A stretch of 64,000 nucleotides of DNA from Kocuria carniphila. Its GTDB lineage: Bacteria > Actinomycetota > Actinomycetes > Actinomycetales > Micrococcaceae. Location of the stretch: positions 115,220 to 179,219 of the forward strand of contig NZ_NOIT01000006.1 in assembly GCF_004136555.1 (NCBI RefSeq), given 5' to 3'. Under the pieces are notes generated by a model, which was not told the DNA's origin, did not search any database, and saw only the letters and a program-made list of their open reading frames with translations. Shown here piece after piece: positions 63,212-64,000 of the stretch. Position numbers and translations under genes: made by a program. Position 1 is the first letter of the stretch; every line of letters begins with the position of its first letter.

Positions 63212-64000
63212 GACTCACCACCCTGGGAGGACACACCTGAAGGGTCGATAGGATCCTCGGGAACACCTCAGGCGCCGTTGGGACCCTTTTGGCCAGCGTG
63301 GAAGGTTCTAATAACACCTCAGGTGTAAACGTGGGCTCTAACGCGACGTCAGGCGTGGCGGTTCTCGCGAGATGACGAACGCATTTGAGGAGCCGGTAGG
63401 ACCCTCGGGAACACCTCAGGCGCCGTTGGGACCCTTTTCGCCAGCGTGGAAGGTTCTAATGACACCTCAGGTGTAAATGTGGGTTCTAACGCGACGTCAG
63501 GCGTGGCGGTTCTCGCGAGATGACGAACGCATCTGAGGGGCTGGCGGGGCCCTCCGGAACACCTCAGGCGCCGTTAGGGCCCTTATGGCCAGCGCGGAAG
63601 GTTCTAATGACACCTCAGGTGTAAATGTGGGTTCTAACGCGACCTCAGGCGCGGCGGTACTCGCGAGATGACGAACGCATCTGAGGGGCCGGTAGGACCC
63701 TCGGGAACACCTCAGGCGCCGTTGGGACCCTTTTCGCCAGCGTGGAAGGTTCTAATAACACCTCAGGTGTAAACGTGGGTTCTAACGCGACGTCAGGCGT
63801 GGCGGTTCTCGCGAGATGACGAAGGCATTTGAGGGGCCGGTAGGACCGCGGGGAACACCTCAGGGGCCGTTAGGGCCCTTATGGCCAGCGTGGAAGGTTC
63901 TAATGACACCTCAGGTGTAAACGGGCCCTTCACAGATGAGCATGGGTAGCCGGGTGCGTGGGGGCGTTTCGGAGCGCGTGTTGTGGGGTCTGGGTAGAGG
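63212..64000. other. Gene-free right end, mostly a tandem repeat array
   Basis: No credible gene on either strand between 63212 and the window end. A 148-bp tandem array fills 63251 to about 63925 (separate entry). Just before it, a degenerate copy of the unit end (CACCTGAAGGGTCGATA) is visible. From 63926 to 64000 I see nothing specific. Confidence 0.7.
63251..63925. repeat. Tandem array of an exact 148-bp unit, four full copies plus a partial fifth
   Basis: Units begin at 63251, 63399, 63547, 63695 and 63843, each exactly 148 bases apart with substitutions but no insertions or deletions. Each starts GGACCCTCGGGAACACCTCA or a close variant and contains the perfect palindrome ACACCTCAGGTGT about 63 bases in, followed by GGTTCTAACGCGACGTCAGG and GATGACGAACGCATYTGAGG. 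Copies 3 and 5 share TTAGGGCCCTTATGG, while copies 1, 2 and 4 have TTGGGACCCTTTT. The fifth stops after about 82 bases. No open frame is maintained through the copies. Confidence 0.95.

Noticed and set aside
63251..63925. CRISPR or coding-repeat interpretation of the 148-bp array.
   Set aside because: Units are contiguous with no unique spacers, and no reading frame stays open through the copies (148 is not a multiple of three).

Overview
The window is a GC-rich chromosomal segment from an actinobacterium, most likely of the order Micrococcales (Arthrobacter/Kocuria/Rothia-like). Support comes from the mycothiol gene mca, the actinobacterial families DUF501, DUF4307 and DUF4245, frequent GTG starts, and two gene orders that I recall from Mycobacterium tuberculosis: mazG-eno-ftsB-DUF501-ppx (Rv1021-Rv1026) and greA-DUF4307-mca-small membrane protein-DUF255-hemolysin III-uppS (Rv1080c-Rv1086). 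phoH2, fum, glpX and DUF4245 follow, as in the same M. tuberculosis neighbourhood. I cannot name the genus. No rRNA, insertion sequence, prophage or CRISPR array is visible.

Layout. 1-1.2 kb: 5' part of a Tat-exported, covalent-flavin cholesterol-oxidase-like gene. 1.6-15.2 kb: housekeeping block (acidic unknown protein, add, mazG, eno, ftsB, DUF501, a P-type ATPase, ppx, a subtilisin-like protease, NADH dehydrogenase). 15.2-15.8 kb: one tRNA with a leucine UAA anticodon and a small basic protein. 15.9-23.3 kb: a flavin oxidase, then a five-gene beta-oxidation operon (SDR, thiolase, acyl-CoA ligase, acyl-CoA dehydrogenase, enoyl-CoA hydratase) with a palindromic operator in its promoter. 23.5-36.1 kb: the conserved block with Bax inhibitor-1, AI-2E transporter, ilvA, greA, mca, DUF255, hemolysin III, uppS and phoH. 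36.3-37.1 kb: AT-richer island of very small membrane proteins. 37.1-43.8 kb: accessory genes (MFS exporter, epoxide hydrolase, membrane protein, CGNR regulator, VOC protein, prepilin peptidase, NUDIX hydrolase).

43.9-53.7 kb is a polyol uptake and catabolism locus: mannitol/arabitol dehydrogenase, xylulokinase, SorC-type regulator, a complete ABC importer (binding lipoprotein, two permeases, ATPase) and a sorbitol/xylitol-type zinc dehydrogenase. The likely logic is import of a pentitol or hexitol, oxidation to a ketose, and phosphorylation of xylulose. Three copies of a TCTCA-N2-TGAGA palindrome lie upstream of the dehydrogenase, the binding protein and the ATPase. 53.8-63.2 kb: pyruvate:quinone oxidoreductase, a C45-type acyltransferase with a tryptophan-repeat N-terminus, fumarase, carbonic anhydrase, DUF4245, glpX and a FemAB-like transferase.

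The most unusual structure is at the right end: a non-coding tandem array of an exactly 148-bp unit (four full copies and one partial), each carrying a perfect 13-bp palindrome. Related short cores recur in two other intergenic regions. Other points of interest are a 15-codon reading frame overlapping the uppS start, several leaderless-type promoters, a leucine-anticodon tRNA with a short variable loop, and several strong palindromic operators without an adjacent regulator gene.
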